A stretch of 5,375 nt of DNA, from positions 1-5,375 of the forward strand of contig CAKSGG010000193.1 of the NCBI GenBank assembly GCA_934454215.1. The letters are read 5' to 3'. This DNA is from an uncultured Clostridia bacterium. GTDB lineage: Bacteria > Bacillota > Clostridia > UBA1381. This document shows, in pieces, positions 1 to 5,375 of this stretch; the stretch's first letter is position 1, and each line of letters opens with the position of its first letter. The translations under genes and the position numbers were made by a program. Under the pieces are notes generated by a model. The model had not been told where the DNA came from, ran no database searches, and worked only from the letters and a program-made list of their open reading frames with translations.

Positions 1-47
1 TATACAGGATTTCGAGCTGATATGCTCGTTTATTTTGTAAATTTTTT

Positions 48-130
48 TTAGACCCCAACATTTATTATAGAGCCTTTTTGCATTGCAGGGGGGTCAAGAG
101 TTAGACCCCCTTTTGAGATTTTAGACCCCC
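48..130. repeat. TTAGACCCC(C) repeat cluster, possible insertion-sequence end
   Basis: The motif TTAGACCCC occurs at 48-56, and TTAGACCCCC at 101-110 and 121-130; the last two are exactly 20 bases apart. A reverse copy, GGGGGTC, lies at 89-95. Short repeated motifs of this kind are typical of the multiple terminal repeats that IS21-family transposases bind, and C-rich repeats of this style occur at such ends in Firmicutes; that link is inference from pattern. No transposase gene is in the window, and I could not fix a TG or CA terminus or a target duplication. An alternative is a cluster of sites for an unknown DNA-binding protein. Confidence 0.4.
87..114 (+). terminator. possible GC-rich hairpin terminator
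   Basis: GGGGGTC (89-95) pairs perfectly with GACCCCC (104-110) around an 8-base loop, and a G.U and an A-U pair extend the foot (88/111, 87/112). Four T residues follow at 111-114. This could end a transcript entering from the left edge of the window. The T tract is short, and the same bases belong to the TTAGACCCCC repeat cluster, so the hairpin may just reflect inverted repeats. Confidence 0.35.
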
Positions 131-179
131 TTAGAATAATCGTATTGTTATGACGGTGAAAATTCTATAAATTTGTCAA

Positions 180-208
180 TTGTGTATGGTATGGAAATAT
201 GATATACT
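180..208 (+). promoter_or_regulatory. candidate extended -10 promoter for the TIR-like gene
   Basis: TATACT at 203-208 is preceded by TG at 200-201, giving an extended -10. A weak -35 (TTGTGT, 180-185) sits 17 bases upstream. Transcription would start near 215, so the RNA would contain the whole 231-334 hairpin and reach the ribosome site at 389. A second TATAAT lies at 238-243 without a good -35; it falls inside the left arm of the hairpin and would give a transcript lacking most of that arm. Confidence 0.4.
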
Positions 209-230
209 AATTAAAAATGGAGATTTGTTA

Positions 231-334
231 ATTTTTGTATAATAGAAAAAAGGTAGCGTATTTACAGGCTTTTGGGAAGTTGGTACTGAAAGCCTGACTG
301 ATGAAAATGCTCTGTTGTTCTATTATACGGAAAT
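231..334 (+). ncRNA. 104-base nested hairpin, structured leader or small RNA
   Basis: Three coaxial stems are visible. The outer stem pairs 231-247 with 318-334 over 17 continuous pairs, including a perfect 11-base inverted repeat (GTATAATAGAA at 237-247 with TTCTATTATAC at 318-328). A middle stem pairs 255-263 with 304-311 over 8 pairs, with A260 bulged. The inner stem pairs CAGGCTTT (265-272) with AAAGCCTG (289-296) and extends through 273.288, 274.287 and 275-286. Several pairs are G.U (235.330, 236.329, 258.308, 273.288) and work only in the + strand RNA, which argues for an RNA structure instead of a DNA palindrome. There is no T tract after it, so it is not a simple terminator. It could be a regulatory leader of the downstream gene, an independent small RNA, or a decayed miniature element. 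No known RNA family was recognised. Confidence 0.45.
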
Positions 335-388
335 AGAGCGACTGAGAAACTATATGTTGAGTTAAAACTTTTGATTAGATAACGCAAA

Positions 389-404
389 GGGAGGCGATAA
401 TGTG
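389..404 (+). promoter_or_regulatory. ribosome site and GTG start of the TIR-like gene
   Basis: GGGAGG (389-394) lies 7 bases before GTG at 402, an ideal spacing. An ATG at 400-402 overlaps that start but is followed at once by TGA (403-405), so it is a start-stop codon pair in another frame. In the gene's own frame, TGA at 372 blocks any upstream extension and no other start codon lies between it and 402, so GTG is the only reasonable start. Confidence 0.75.
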
Positions 405-1997
405 ATTGATTCACAGATTACAATATTTTATTCATGGCAGTCAGATTTACCAGGAAGCGAAACGAGAAATATCATTCAAGAGAGTATAAAGGATGTTGTT
501 AAGTTATTAAAGGATACGGTTGATATAGAAGCTGATCGCGATACAAAGGGAGAGTATGGTTCGCCGGATATAGCTCAGACTATATTTTCAAAGATAGATG
601 CTTGTGATATTTTTATTGCTGATGTCAGTGCTGTATGTCGATATGAGACAATTGATAAAGAAGGCAATAAAAAGATAAAATATATGCCTAATCCTAATGT
701 CATGCTTGAATTAGGGTATGCAACGCATGTAGTGGGTTGGGATAATGTCATCTGTGTATTAAACTCTGATTATGGAGCGCCAGATGACATGCCTTTTGAT
801 ATTTCGGGGCGTAGATTAACTCCTTTTTCATTAAAAGAGGGAAATAGTAAAGGCGAGGTCAAAAAGTATATTAAAGAAATTATCAGAGAAACAGTTGAAC
901 ATTTAATCGAAAATGGAAAGCGTGCGAAGGATGGTTTTTCAAATTTAAAATTAGGTTGCTTTACTGATGGAACAATTTCAAATGAAGTCAGTATGGTTGA
1001 AATTTCAAAATCCGCAGCTTTTATTGAACATAAGAAACACTTGCTTGATGAGTGTCAACATCTTGTAAAAGATATAAGCGAAACAATAATTACGGAGTTC
1101 TCAGAAGAATTGAAAGAAGAATCAAATACTTGTATGAAAGAAAAAACTCCCATCACTACAAAAGATGGGACAGTTCTTATTTCAACAGAGTTGCCTTTTA
1201 AGATTGATTTATTTAAGCTACATAAGGTATCAATCAAAGATGATGATAGAGAATTTATTATTGAACGCTGCAAGAAATACTTGGCGGTTGACATTACTCA
1301 AAACGAAGAATTTTTCAATGTTGGTAATTTAAAAGTTAAATCAGAGTTAGGTGCGTCATCAATATATGATGGAACAGAAGAAGAAAAGAGAAAATATGAT
1401 AGTATAATTGAGCTTGACTGCAAACTTGGACAGTTAGAGATGTTTAATTGGTATATTACAACTTTTGATGGATTATTGTTTATTCCGCTGGCGATAGAAA
1501 ATACTTCCACTGTATATGATGAAGCAATTGATATTCATATATCTGTTGAAGATGATGAAGTAGAAGTAGTCAAACCATCAGAGCATTTATTGAATCCAGA
1601 AATGCAAGGGTTAGAAGGATTCATTGTTGAGAATGATATAATAAAGGAACTTTTGTTAATGCCGGAGTCATCGGAGATTTCATACGACTCTGATATTACA
1701 TATAGTATTGCTGATACTCAAGCACAGATGCGTGCACAGTTTAGCTTAGCTGGTATAAATGGAAATCCTGAATATAATGCTTACGATTATGAACGAGAAA
1801 TATCAAAATATATAGCATCCCCTATCGAAGGTAGTCACTCAGAATATATTTTTTCGATTAGTTCACTTCGAGCTAAAGAAAGAAAGTGGATTGGACCTGC
1901 ACTTTTGTTAAGAGCCAAAGAAGAAAAATTTAATATTTCATACACAATAAAATCTAAGAATTCAGACGGAACTCTATCTGGGAAAATTAAAATATAA
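402..1997 (+). CDS. TIR-like domain protein, candidate stand-alone defence effector
   Basis: The N-terminal part, about residues 5-145, has the marks of a TIR-like nucleotide-binding domain: first strand ITIFYSWQSD (6-15), DRDTKGEYGSPDI (45-57), DIFIADVS (69-76), and NPNVMLELGYA (97-107). By analogy with TIR domains of CBASS and Pycsar effectors, which share an N-V-x-x-E-L-G motif, E103 is the likely catalytic glutamate for NAD+ cleavage; that function is inferred. Residues 146-531 match nothing I recognise. They contain a helix-rich acidic stretch (about 200-245) and a strand-rich C-terminus (about 350-531) that may form the sensor or binding module. There is no signal peptide or membrane segment, so it should be cytosolic. 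It stands alone, with no adjacent cyclase or Thoeris partner, is preceded by a structured leader, and is followed by a strong terminator. It converges on the recombinase operon. The domain call is fairly secure; the biological role is not. Confidence 0.8.
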   Translation: MIDSQITIFYSWQSDLPGSETRNIIQESIKDVVKLLKDTVDIEADRDTKGEYGSPDIAQTIFSKIDACDIFIADVSAVCRYETIDKEGNKKIKYMPNPNVMLELGYATHVVGWDNVICVLNSDYGAPDDMPFDISGRRLTPFSLKEGNSKGEVKKYIKEIIRETVEHLIENGKRAKDGFSNLKLGCFTDGTISNEVSMVEISKSAAFIEHKKHLLDECQHLVKDISETIITEFSEELKEESNTCMKEKTPITTKDGTVLISTELPFKIDLFKLHKVSIKDDDREFIIERCKKYLAVDITQNEEFFNVGNLKVKSELGASSIYDGTEEEKRKYDSIIELDCKLGQLEMFNWYITTFDGLLFIPLAIENTSTVYDEAIDIHISVEDDEVEVVKPSEHLLNPEMQGLEGFIVENDIIKELLLMPESSEISYDSDITYSIADTQAQMRAQFSLAGINGNPEYNAYDYEREISKYIASPIEGSHSEYIFSISSLRAKERKWIGPALLLRAKEEKFNISYTIKSKNSDGTLSGKIKI

Positions 1998-2001
1998 AAT
2001 G

Positions 2002-2158
2002 AATAATGCTCCCCATCACCAGGTATGTTCCAGTGGTGAGGAGCATTTTTAGATATATAGGCAAAGGAACGAGCCCAGTAACCTTTAATGTCAATTTTCG
2101 GCTCAGACTTAAATTTTAATATTTGCCGTAGGGTTTCTTTTTGTACTGTCATCCACAA
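2002..2158 (-). other. open frame of uncertain status between the convergent genes
   Basis: From ATG at 2152 (or TTG at 2158) the - strand is open and reads MTVQKETLRQILKFKSEP and onward. It passes through the terminator hairpin and continues antisense to the TIR-like gene until about 1835. The first 34 or so residues, outside the hairpin, look protein-like (charged, helical, then KGYWARSFAYI). There is no ribosome site in front and I recognise no family. It may be the 5' remnant of a gene truncated when neighbouring DNA was inserted, or a chance frame. The antisense portion is almost certainly meaningless. Confidence 0.2.
2005..2050 (+). terminator. intrinsic terminator of the TIR-like gene, possibly bidirectional
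   Basis: AATGCTCC (2005-2012) pairs with GGAGCATT (2040-2047). After one C/A mismatch, CATCAC (2014-2019) pairs with GTGGTG (2033-2038) with one G.U. The loop is 13 bases and the T run is 2046-2050. It begins 7 bases after the stop codon. In the opposite direction the mismatch becomes G.U and an AT-rich tail follows, so it may also stop readthrough from the recombinase operon. Confidence 0.8.
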
Positions 2159-2186
2159 ACCAGGAGCAGTTCAAAAGTTTTACCCC

Positions 2187-3788
2187 CTATGAAACAATTG
2201 CGTTTTTCTTTAAATCCCATATAATACTTGAGCCGTCTTTATACCTAAAAACCAATGTATTATCGGCATTTACAATAATATTGTCAACCAGGCTATGGAA
2301 TAAGCTCTCATCAAATTCCGTAATAATATGATCGTTGGCTTCCAGGGTATGTATATACAAATACAGTTCTTGTTTCTTCGCGAGACTGGTGGCTTTTAAG
2401 CCCTCAAGCTTTGCAATATCTGCTTTAAGGTTTTCATATTCATTTTCGAGCGTTTTGAATTTTACATCATATTCGTCTTGGTTTAAAATACGGTGCATAT
2501 TTTCGTCTATACACTCTTTAAGCGTAATTCCGAGAATCTGAAGCTTTGAACGCTTATTTTCAATCTGAAGATCAAGCTTTGATGTGTCGGTTATTTCATC
2601 AATGGTTGAAGCAATTGAAGTAATAATTTCGTGGCAGTTTGTGAATGTACTGTTGAACACATCCACAAAAATATGTTTTAGTTGTTCTTCCTCCAAGTTT
2701 GGCGTTCTGCATTGCTTTGTATTTTTGAACTTACCGTTGCATTGCATTATAACCTTGCGGTATTTATCATTTGAATGCCACACCTTACTGCCATAAAAAC
2801 TTCCGCAGTCTCCGCATATTAGTTTCCCTGCAAATATTCCGGCTGTACTTTTATGCGACCCTTTTCTTCGTTCCAGTTCAAGCTGAACAAGGTCATAGGT
2901 TTCGGGGGGAATAATTGCAGGATGACTGTTTTCGATGTAGTACTGCTGAACTTCCCCCTCATTGATTTTTTTCTTCTTTGTCAAAAAATCCACTGTGAAA
3001 GTTTTCTGTAATACCGCATCACCTTTATATTTTTCGTTTTTAAGTATGCTTAAAACCGTACTCGGCTGCCATATGGTCTTTTTTGCCGGTGTCGGTATTC
3101 CTTGTGCTGTTAAAGTGTTTGCAATAAATGACGGTGTTTTACTCTCAAGAAACATTCTATAAATCAGCCTTATGATTTCTGCCTCTTTTTCAACAATTTT
3201 AGGAAGTCCGTCCTCACCCTTTTCGTATCCGAGGAAATTTTTGTAGGGGATATTTATTTTTCCGTCAGCAAATCTTTTCCGCTGTCCCCAGGTTACATTT
3301 TCCGAAATACTTCTGCTTTCCTCCTGTGCAAGGCTTGACATAATAGTGATTAAAAGTTCTCCCTTGCTGTCCATTGTGTAAATATTTTCTTTTTCAAAGT
3401 AAACTTCTACACCCTTTTCTTTTAATTTACGAACGGTTGTTAATGTATCAACGGTATTTCTTGCAAAGCGGCTGACCGATTTTGTGATGATTAAATCAAT
3501 CTTTCCGGCAAGGGCGTCTGCAATCATTTTATTGAAACCGTCACGGTGTTTGGTATTAGTCGCTGAAATCCCCTCATCAGTATACACATTCACATATTCC
3601 CAATTTTCATTGTTTTTGATATAATCTGTATAGTAGCTGACCTGTGCGGCATAGCTTGAAAGCTGTTCTTCACTATCTGTTGAAACTCTCGCATATGCGG
3701 CTACACGTTTTTTGAATATCGGCACATATGATTGTGTTTTTATATTCATTGTTGCGGGAATAACCGTCATTCGTCTTGCTGTGTTCAT
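2187..3788 (-). CDS. large serine recombinase with coiled coil (533 aa)
   Basis: It cuts and rejoins DNA at attachment sites through a phosphoserine link, and would integrate or excise the element carrying it. The resolvase-type catalytic domain (about 26-170) has YARVST with S36 as the nucleophile, and SRFAR with R107 and R110 as catalytic arginines. A Recombinase domain follows (about 180-305; LGY, then NEKYKGD). Next is a zinc ribbon (C325, C328, C350, C360), then a coiled-coil region (about 405-475) and a short C-terminal strand region (FRYKDGSSIIWDL). Its length is normal for the family. ATG at 3788 overlaps the stop of the upstream recombinase as ATGA, and GAAAGGGG (3797-3804) gives an 8-base spacing, so translation is probably coupled. 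It is the last gene of the operon. Family assignment is secure; which element it moves is unknown. Confidence 0.95.
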   Translation of the reverse strand: MNTARRMTVIPATMNIKTQSYVPIFKKRVAAYARVSTDSEEQLSSYAAQVSYYTDYIKNNENWEYVNVYTDEGISATNTKHRDGFNKMIADALAGKIDLIITKSVSRFARNTVDTLTTVRKLKEKGVEVYFEKENIYTMDSKGELLITIMSSLAQEESRSISENVTWGQRKRFADGKINIPYKNFLGYEKGEDGLPKIVEKEAEIIRLIYRMFLESKTPSFIANTLTAQGIPTPAKKTIWQPSTVLSILKNEKYKGDAVLQKTFTVDFLTKKKKINEGEVQQYYIENSHPAIIPPETYDLVQLELERRKGSHKSTAGIFAGKLICGDCGSFYGSKVWHSNDKYRKVIMQCNGKFKNTKQCRTPNLEEEQLKHIFVDVFNSTFTNCHEIITSIASTIDEITDTSKLDLQIENKRSKLQILGITLKECIDENMHRILNQDEYDVKFKTLENEYENLKADIAKLEGLKATSLAKKQELYLYIHTLEANDHIITEFDESLFHSLVDNIIVNADNTLVFRYKDGSSIIWDLKKNAIVS

Positions 3789-5098
3789 GATTTATGCCCC
3801 TTTCTCAATTTATCATAGTTTTCCGCTTTCATTTCCTCCGTCCATTTCCGGCTTTTATCCTGCCACACTTTTGTAACCCTTTCTCCGTCCCAAAATACAA
3901 ATGTGACCTTATACCATTCGGGAATGGTAATCTCTTTTATTTTATCGAAAAATATATTTTTATTAAACTCATCAATTCCAAGAATTTCGCATGAAAGTTT
4001 ATATAAAGTTTCCTCCGGTATTTTCTTTGCCGGGCAGAAAGCTTTACCTTGCCTAAGATATGTGGCACAATTCCAAAATGCTCTGCGATATTTATCGGAA
4101 CAGTGACTTATTTTCCGTGTGTAATATGCACCGCAGTGTTCGCATATTATCTTTTTTGTAAATGGAAAACTTTTAACCTCTGAATATCCGGTATATTTTT
4201 CAGCACGTTTTTGTATTTCGGATTGTACGGCATTAAATATTTCTCTTGATACAATCGGCTCATGATTATTTTCAACATAGTATTGATTTAATTGACCGCA
4301 GTTTTTTGTTTTCTTCTTTGAAAGATGGTCGGAAATAAATTCTTTTTGGAGCAGAAGGTCACCGATATATTTTTCATTTGAAAGAATATATCTTACCGCT
4401 TTTTGCCCCCACTGTATTCCGTTGGGCGGTGGGGCAGAGTCGGCAATCAGTTTTGTTGTTATCGTTTTTACGCTGAGTCCTTCAAGATATGCATTAAAAA
4501 TATATCGTATAACCCCTGCCTCATCCTCAACAATTTCAAATCCGCCGTCAGATGTTCGTATATATCCGTATAATCTTTTAAGACTCATCGGCATTTTTCC
4601 TTGCTTAAATTCATTGCGAATTCTCCATTTGCAGTTTTCCGATACCGATAAACTTTCCTCCTGTGCAAAAGAAGCGAGGATAGTAAGCATCAGCTCTCCA
4701 TCCCCGCTCATCGAGTGTATATTCTGTTCTTCAAAATATACGTCAACATTCAATTCTTTTAATTCCCGTACAGTTTCAAGCAGCGTCACCGTATTTCTCG
4801 CAAACCGACTGATTGATTTTGTTATAATCATATCAATTTTTCCGGCTTTGCAATCTGCCAGCATACGCTGAAATTCAGGTCTTGAATCTTTTGTACCCGT
4901 CATCGCAGAATCGGCATATACGCCGACATATTCCCACTCATTACAAGATTGAATATACTCGCTGTAATAGCTTATCTGTGCTGACAGTGAATGGAGCATA
5001 GCGTCTTTGCCGGAGGATACTCTTGCATATGCGGCAACTTTTTTTCGTTGAAATTCTAAACTTTTATGCGGAGCTATCGCCGTAATTTTTCTTGCCAT
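3785..5098 (-). CDS. large serine recombinase, short form without coiled coil (437 aa)
   Basis: This is the first gene of a two-recombinase operon. Its catalytic domain (about 18-165) has YARVSS with nucleophile S28 and SRFAR with R98 and R101. The Recombinase domain (about 170-300; LYGY, NEKYIGD) and zinc ribbon (C319, C322, C344, C355) are intact. After the ribbon only about 80 residues remain, with no long coiled coil, ending in a basic tail containing WTEEMKAENYDKLRKG. That ending is familiar in tandem recombinases of clostridial elements, so the short form is probably natural, not a truncation. All catalytic residues are present. ATG at 5098 follows GAAGGGA (5107-5113) by 8 bases. By analogy with CcrA/CcrB pairs in staphylococcal cassettes the two may act together, but that is inference. 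Confidence 0.95.
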   Translation of the reverse strand: MARKITAIAPHKSLEFQRKKVAAYARVSSGKDAMLHSLSAQISYYSEYIQSCNEWEYVGVYADSAMTGTKDSRPEFQRMLADCKAGKIDMIITKSISRFARNTVTLLETVRELKELNVDVYFEEQNIHSMSGDGELMLTILASFAQEESLSVSENCKWRIRNEFKQGKMPMSLKRLYGYIRTSDGGFEIVEDEAGVIRYIFNAYLEGLSVKTITTKLIADSAPPPNGIQWGQKAVRYILSNEKYIGDLLLQKEFISDHLSKKKTKNCGQLNQYYVENNHEPIVSREIFNAVQSEIQKRAEKYTGYSEVKSFPFTKKIICEHCGAYYTRKISHCSDKYRRAFWNCATYLRQGKAFCPAKKIPEETLYKLSCEILGIDEFNKNIFFDKIKEITIPEWYKVTFVFWDGERVTKVWQDKSRKWTEEMKAENYDKLRKGHKS

Positions 5099-5131
5099 TT
5101 TATCATTCCCTTCATATAATTATCATGACAC

Positions 5132-5160
5132 ATTATAGCGTACAATCCGCATAAAATCAA
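5132..5160 (-). promoter_or_regulatory. sigma-A-type promoter of the recombinase operon
   Basis: Read on the - strand, TTGATT (5160-5155) and a perfect TATAAT (5137-5132) are separated by exactly 17 bases. Transcription would start near 5125, leaving a leader of about 27 bases that includes the ribosome site GAAGGGA (5113-5107). The AT-rich imperfect palindrome TCATGATAATTATATGA just downstream (about 5112-5128) overlaps the expected start and could be an operator, but this is weak. Confidence 0.75.
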
Positions 5161-5172
5161 GCATTTTTCAAA

Positions 5173-5301
5173 TCATAAACCGCCGAAAACAGGGCGGTAT
5201 TTGTGCTTTAATATTGTATCAATTTTTTTGTACTCTCTATCGGTTATAATCCCATTCTTGAGCATTGATTTCACAATAACCTGCGATGTGCGATAGTTTT
5301 T
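5173..5301 (-). pseudogene. SHOCT-type small protein, start lost (3' fragment)
   Basis: Forty-two codons are open up to TGA at 5173-5175. The peptide (KNYRTSQVIVKSMLKNG, then IITDREYKKIDTIL) matches the short C-terminal (SHOCT) pattern, in which a helix ending in NG is followed by I(I/L)(T/S)xxEYxKID. Small SHOCT proteins of about 50-80 residues often sit beside tandem serine recombinases in clostridial elements; their function is unknown. In frame, TAG occurs at 5311-5313 with no ATG, GTG or TTG before residue 10, so the N-terminus is missing. The break coincides with a likely insertion-sequence end at about 5301-5304. Translation from GTG at 5274 is possible but lacks an evident ribosome site. 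It lies upstream of the recombinase operon in the same direction. Confidence 0.6.
5179..5198 (-). terminator. short hairpin at the end of the SHOCT fragment
   Basis: ACCGCC (5179-5184) and GGCGGT (5193-5198) form a perfect 6-bp GC-rich stem with an 8-base loop. It overlaps the last codons of the SHOCT frame. On the - strand it is followed by TTTATGATTTG, a poor T tract, so termination would be partial at best. It lies just before the recombinase promoter, which fits separation of the two transcripts. Confidence 0.3.
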
Positions 5302-5319
5302 GGTGCTATACTAAAAAAG

Positions 5320-5349
5320 TAGACACAAATATGCAAAATATGATATAAT
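5320..5349 (+). promoter_or_regulatory. promoter reading out of the window
   Basis: TAGACA (5320-5325) and TATAAT (5344-5349) are 18 bases apart, and TG at 5341-5342 makes an extended -10. The -35 box lies within the presumed insertion-sequence terminal repeat, as is common for IS3-type elements, in which end junctions can build a stronger promoter. Confidence 0.65.
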
Positions 5350-5366
5350 AAAATAAACACAAAAAC

Positions 5367-5372
5367 AGGAGG
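5367..5372 (+). promoter_or_regulatory. consensus ribosome site for a gene starting just past the window
   Basis: A perfect AGGAGG ends 3 bases before the window edge. With the promoter at 5320-5349 it implies a start codon within about the next 10 bases on the + strand. From the context this is probably a transposase gene, but none of the coding sequence is visible. Confidence 0.7.
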
Positions 5373-5375
5373 AAA

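Larger units (their letters stand above)
5301..5375 (+). mobile_element. left end of an IS3-family-like insertion sequence (partial)
   Basis: The segment beginning TGGTGC (5301) or TGCTAT (5304) and running through AAAAAAGTAGACAC (5313-5326) resembles the terminal inverted repeat of IS150-group IS3 elements, which start with TG and contain AAAAAGTxxGACAC. It abuts the point where the SHOCT frame loses its N-terminus, and a promoter and ribosome site follow at the distance expected for a transposase gene. The coding sequence itself, the other end and any target duplication are outside the window. The family call is from memory of the end motif. Confidence 0.5.

Noticed and set aside
13..28. 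Small inverted repeat CGAGC/GCTCG followed by a T-rich tract, a possible terminator.
   Set aside because: The stem is only 5 bp and the T run does not start until well past the stem, so it is too weak to call.
238..243. A perfect TATAAT as a second promoter for the TIR-like gene.
   Set aside because: No reasonable -35 lies 16-18 bases upstream, the TG is not placed correctly for an extended -10, and the bases are part of the perfect inverted repeat.
246..365. A 39-codon open frame (…FTGFWEVGTESLTDENA… to TAA at 363) upstream of the TIR-like gene and in the same frame.
   Set aside because: It has no start codon after the TAA-TAG pair at 240-245, no ribosome site and no recognisable family. 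It coincides with the strongly base-paired 231-334 region, which explains the sequence better. A decayed gene remnant cannot be fully excluded.
1835..1997. The - strand frame continuing beneath the end of the TIR-like gene.
   Set aside because: It is antisense to a well-supported gene and runs through a terminator stem, so it is most likely a chance open frame.
4422..4871. A 149-codon + strand open frame opposite the short recombinase.
   Set aside because: It is a shadow of the recombinase catalytic region. The translation is low-complexity (Ser, Ile, Phe-rich) and there is no ribosome site.
3785..5098. The short recombinase as a truncated pseudogene.
   Set aside because: The catalytic serine, arginines, zinc cysteines and a family-typical basic C-terminus are all present, and the stop is shared with a coupled start, so it looks intact.

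Overview
This AT-rich window looks like an accessory (mobile or defence-type) segment of a Firmicutes genome, most likely a gut Clostridium-type organism. The indications are strong AGGAGG-type ribosome sites, sigma-A-like promoters, a tandem pair of large serine recombinases and a SHOCT-type small protein remnant, a set commonly seen on integrative elements of Lachnospiraceae and Oscillospiraceae. The assignment rests on style and gene content, not on any housekeeping gene. I saw no tRNA, rRNA or CRISPR array.

Left region (1-401): no convincing gene. It begins with three copies of a TTAGACCCC(C) motif and an inverted GGGGGTC copy, which may be the end of an insertion sequence or a terminator. 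A plausible extended -10 promoter (180-208) follows, and then a 104-base nested hairpin (231-334) that I regard as the most unusual structure here. A clean ribosome site precedes a GTG-started gene.

Centre left (402-1997, + strand): a 531-residue protein with an N-terminal TIR-like domain (FYSWQSD, DRDTKG, NPNVMLELGYA) and a large unrecognised C-terminal part. It is a candidate stand-alone NAD-cleaving or nucleotide-sensing defence effector. Its transcript would carry the hairpin in its leader and end at a strong hairpin terminator (2005-2050).

Centre and right (2187-5098, - strand): two large serine recombinases in one operon joined by an ATGA overlap. The upstream one (437 aa) lacks the long coiled coil; the downstream one (533 aa) has it. 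A near-consensus promoter (TTGATT, 17 bases, TATAAT) drives the pair. They converge on the TIR-like gene, so the terminator region at about 2000-2186 separates the two transcription units and may hold one edge of the recombinase-carrying element.

Right edge (5173-5375): a SHOCT-type small gene on the - strand has lost its start. Immediately next to the break is a sequence resembling an IS3-family (IS150-like) left end with its own promoter and AGGAGG site pointing out of the window. The simplest reading is that an insertion sequence interrupted the small gene just upstream of the recombinase operon. Overall the window appears to be a recombinase module of an integrative element beside a possible defence gene, with later insertion-sequence activity.
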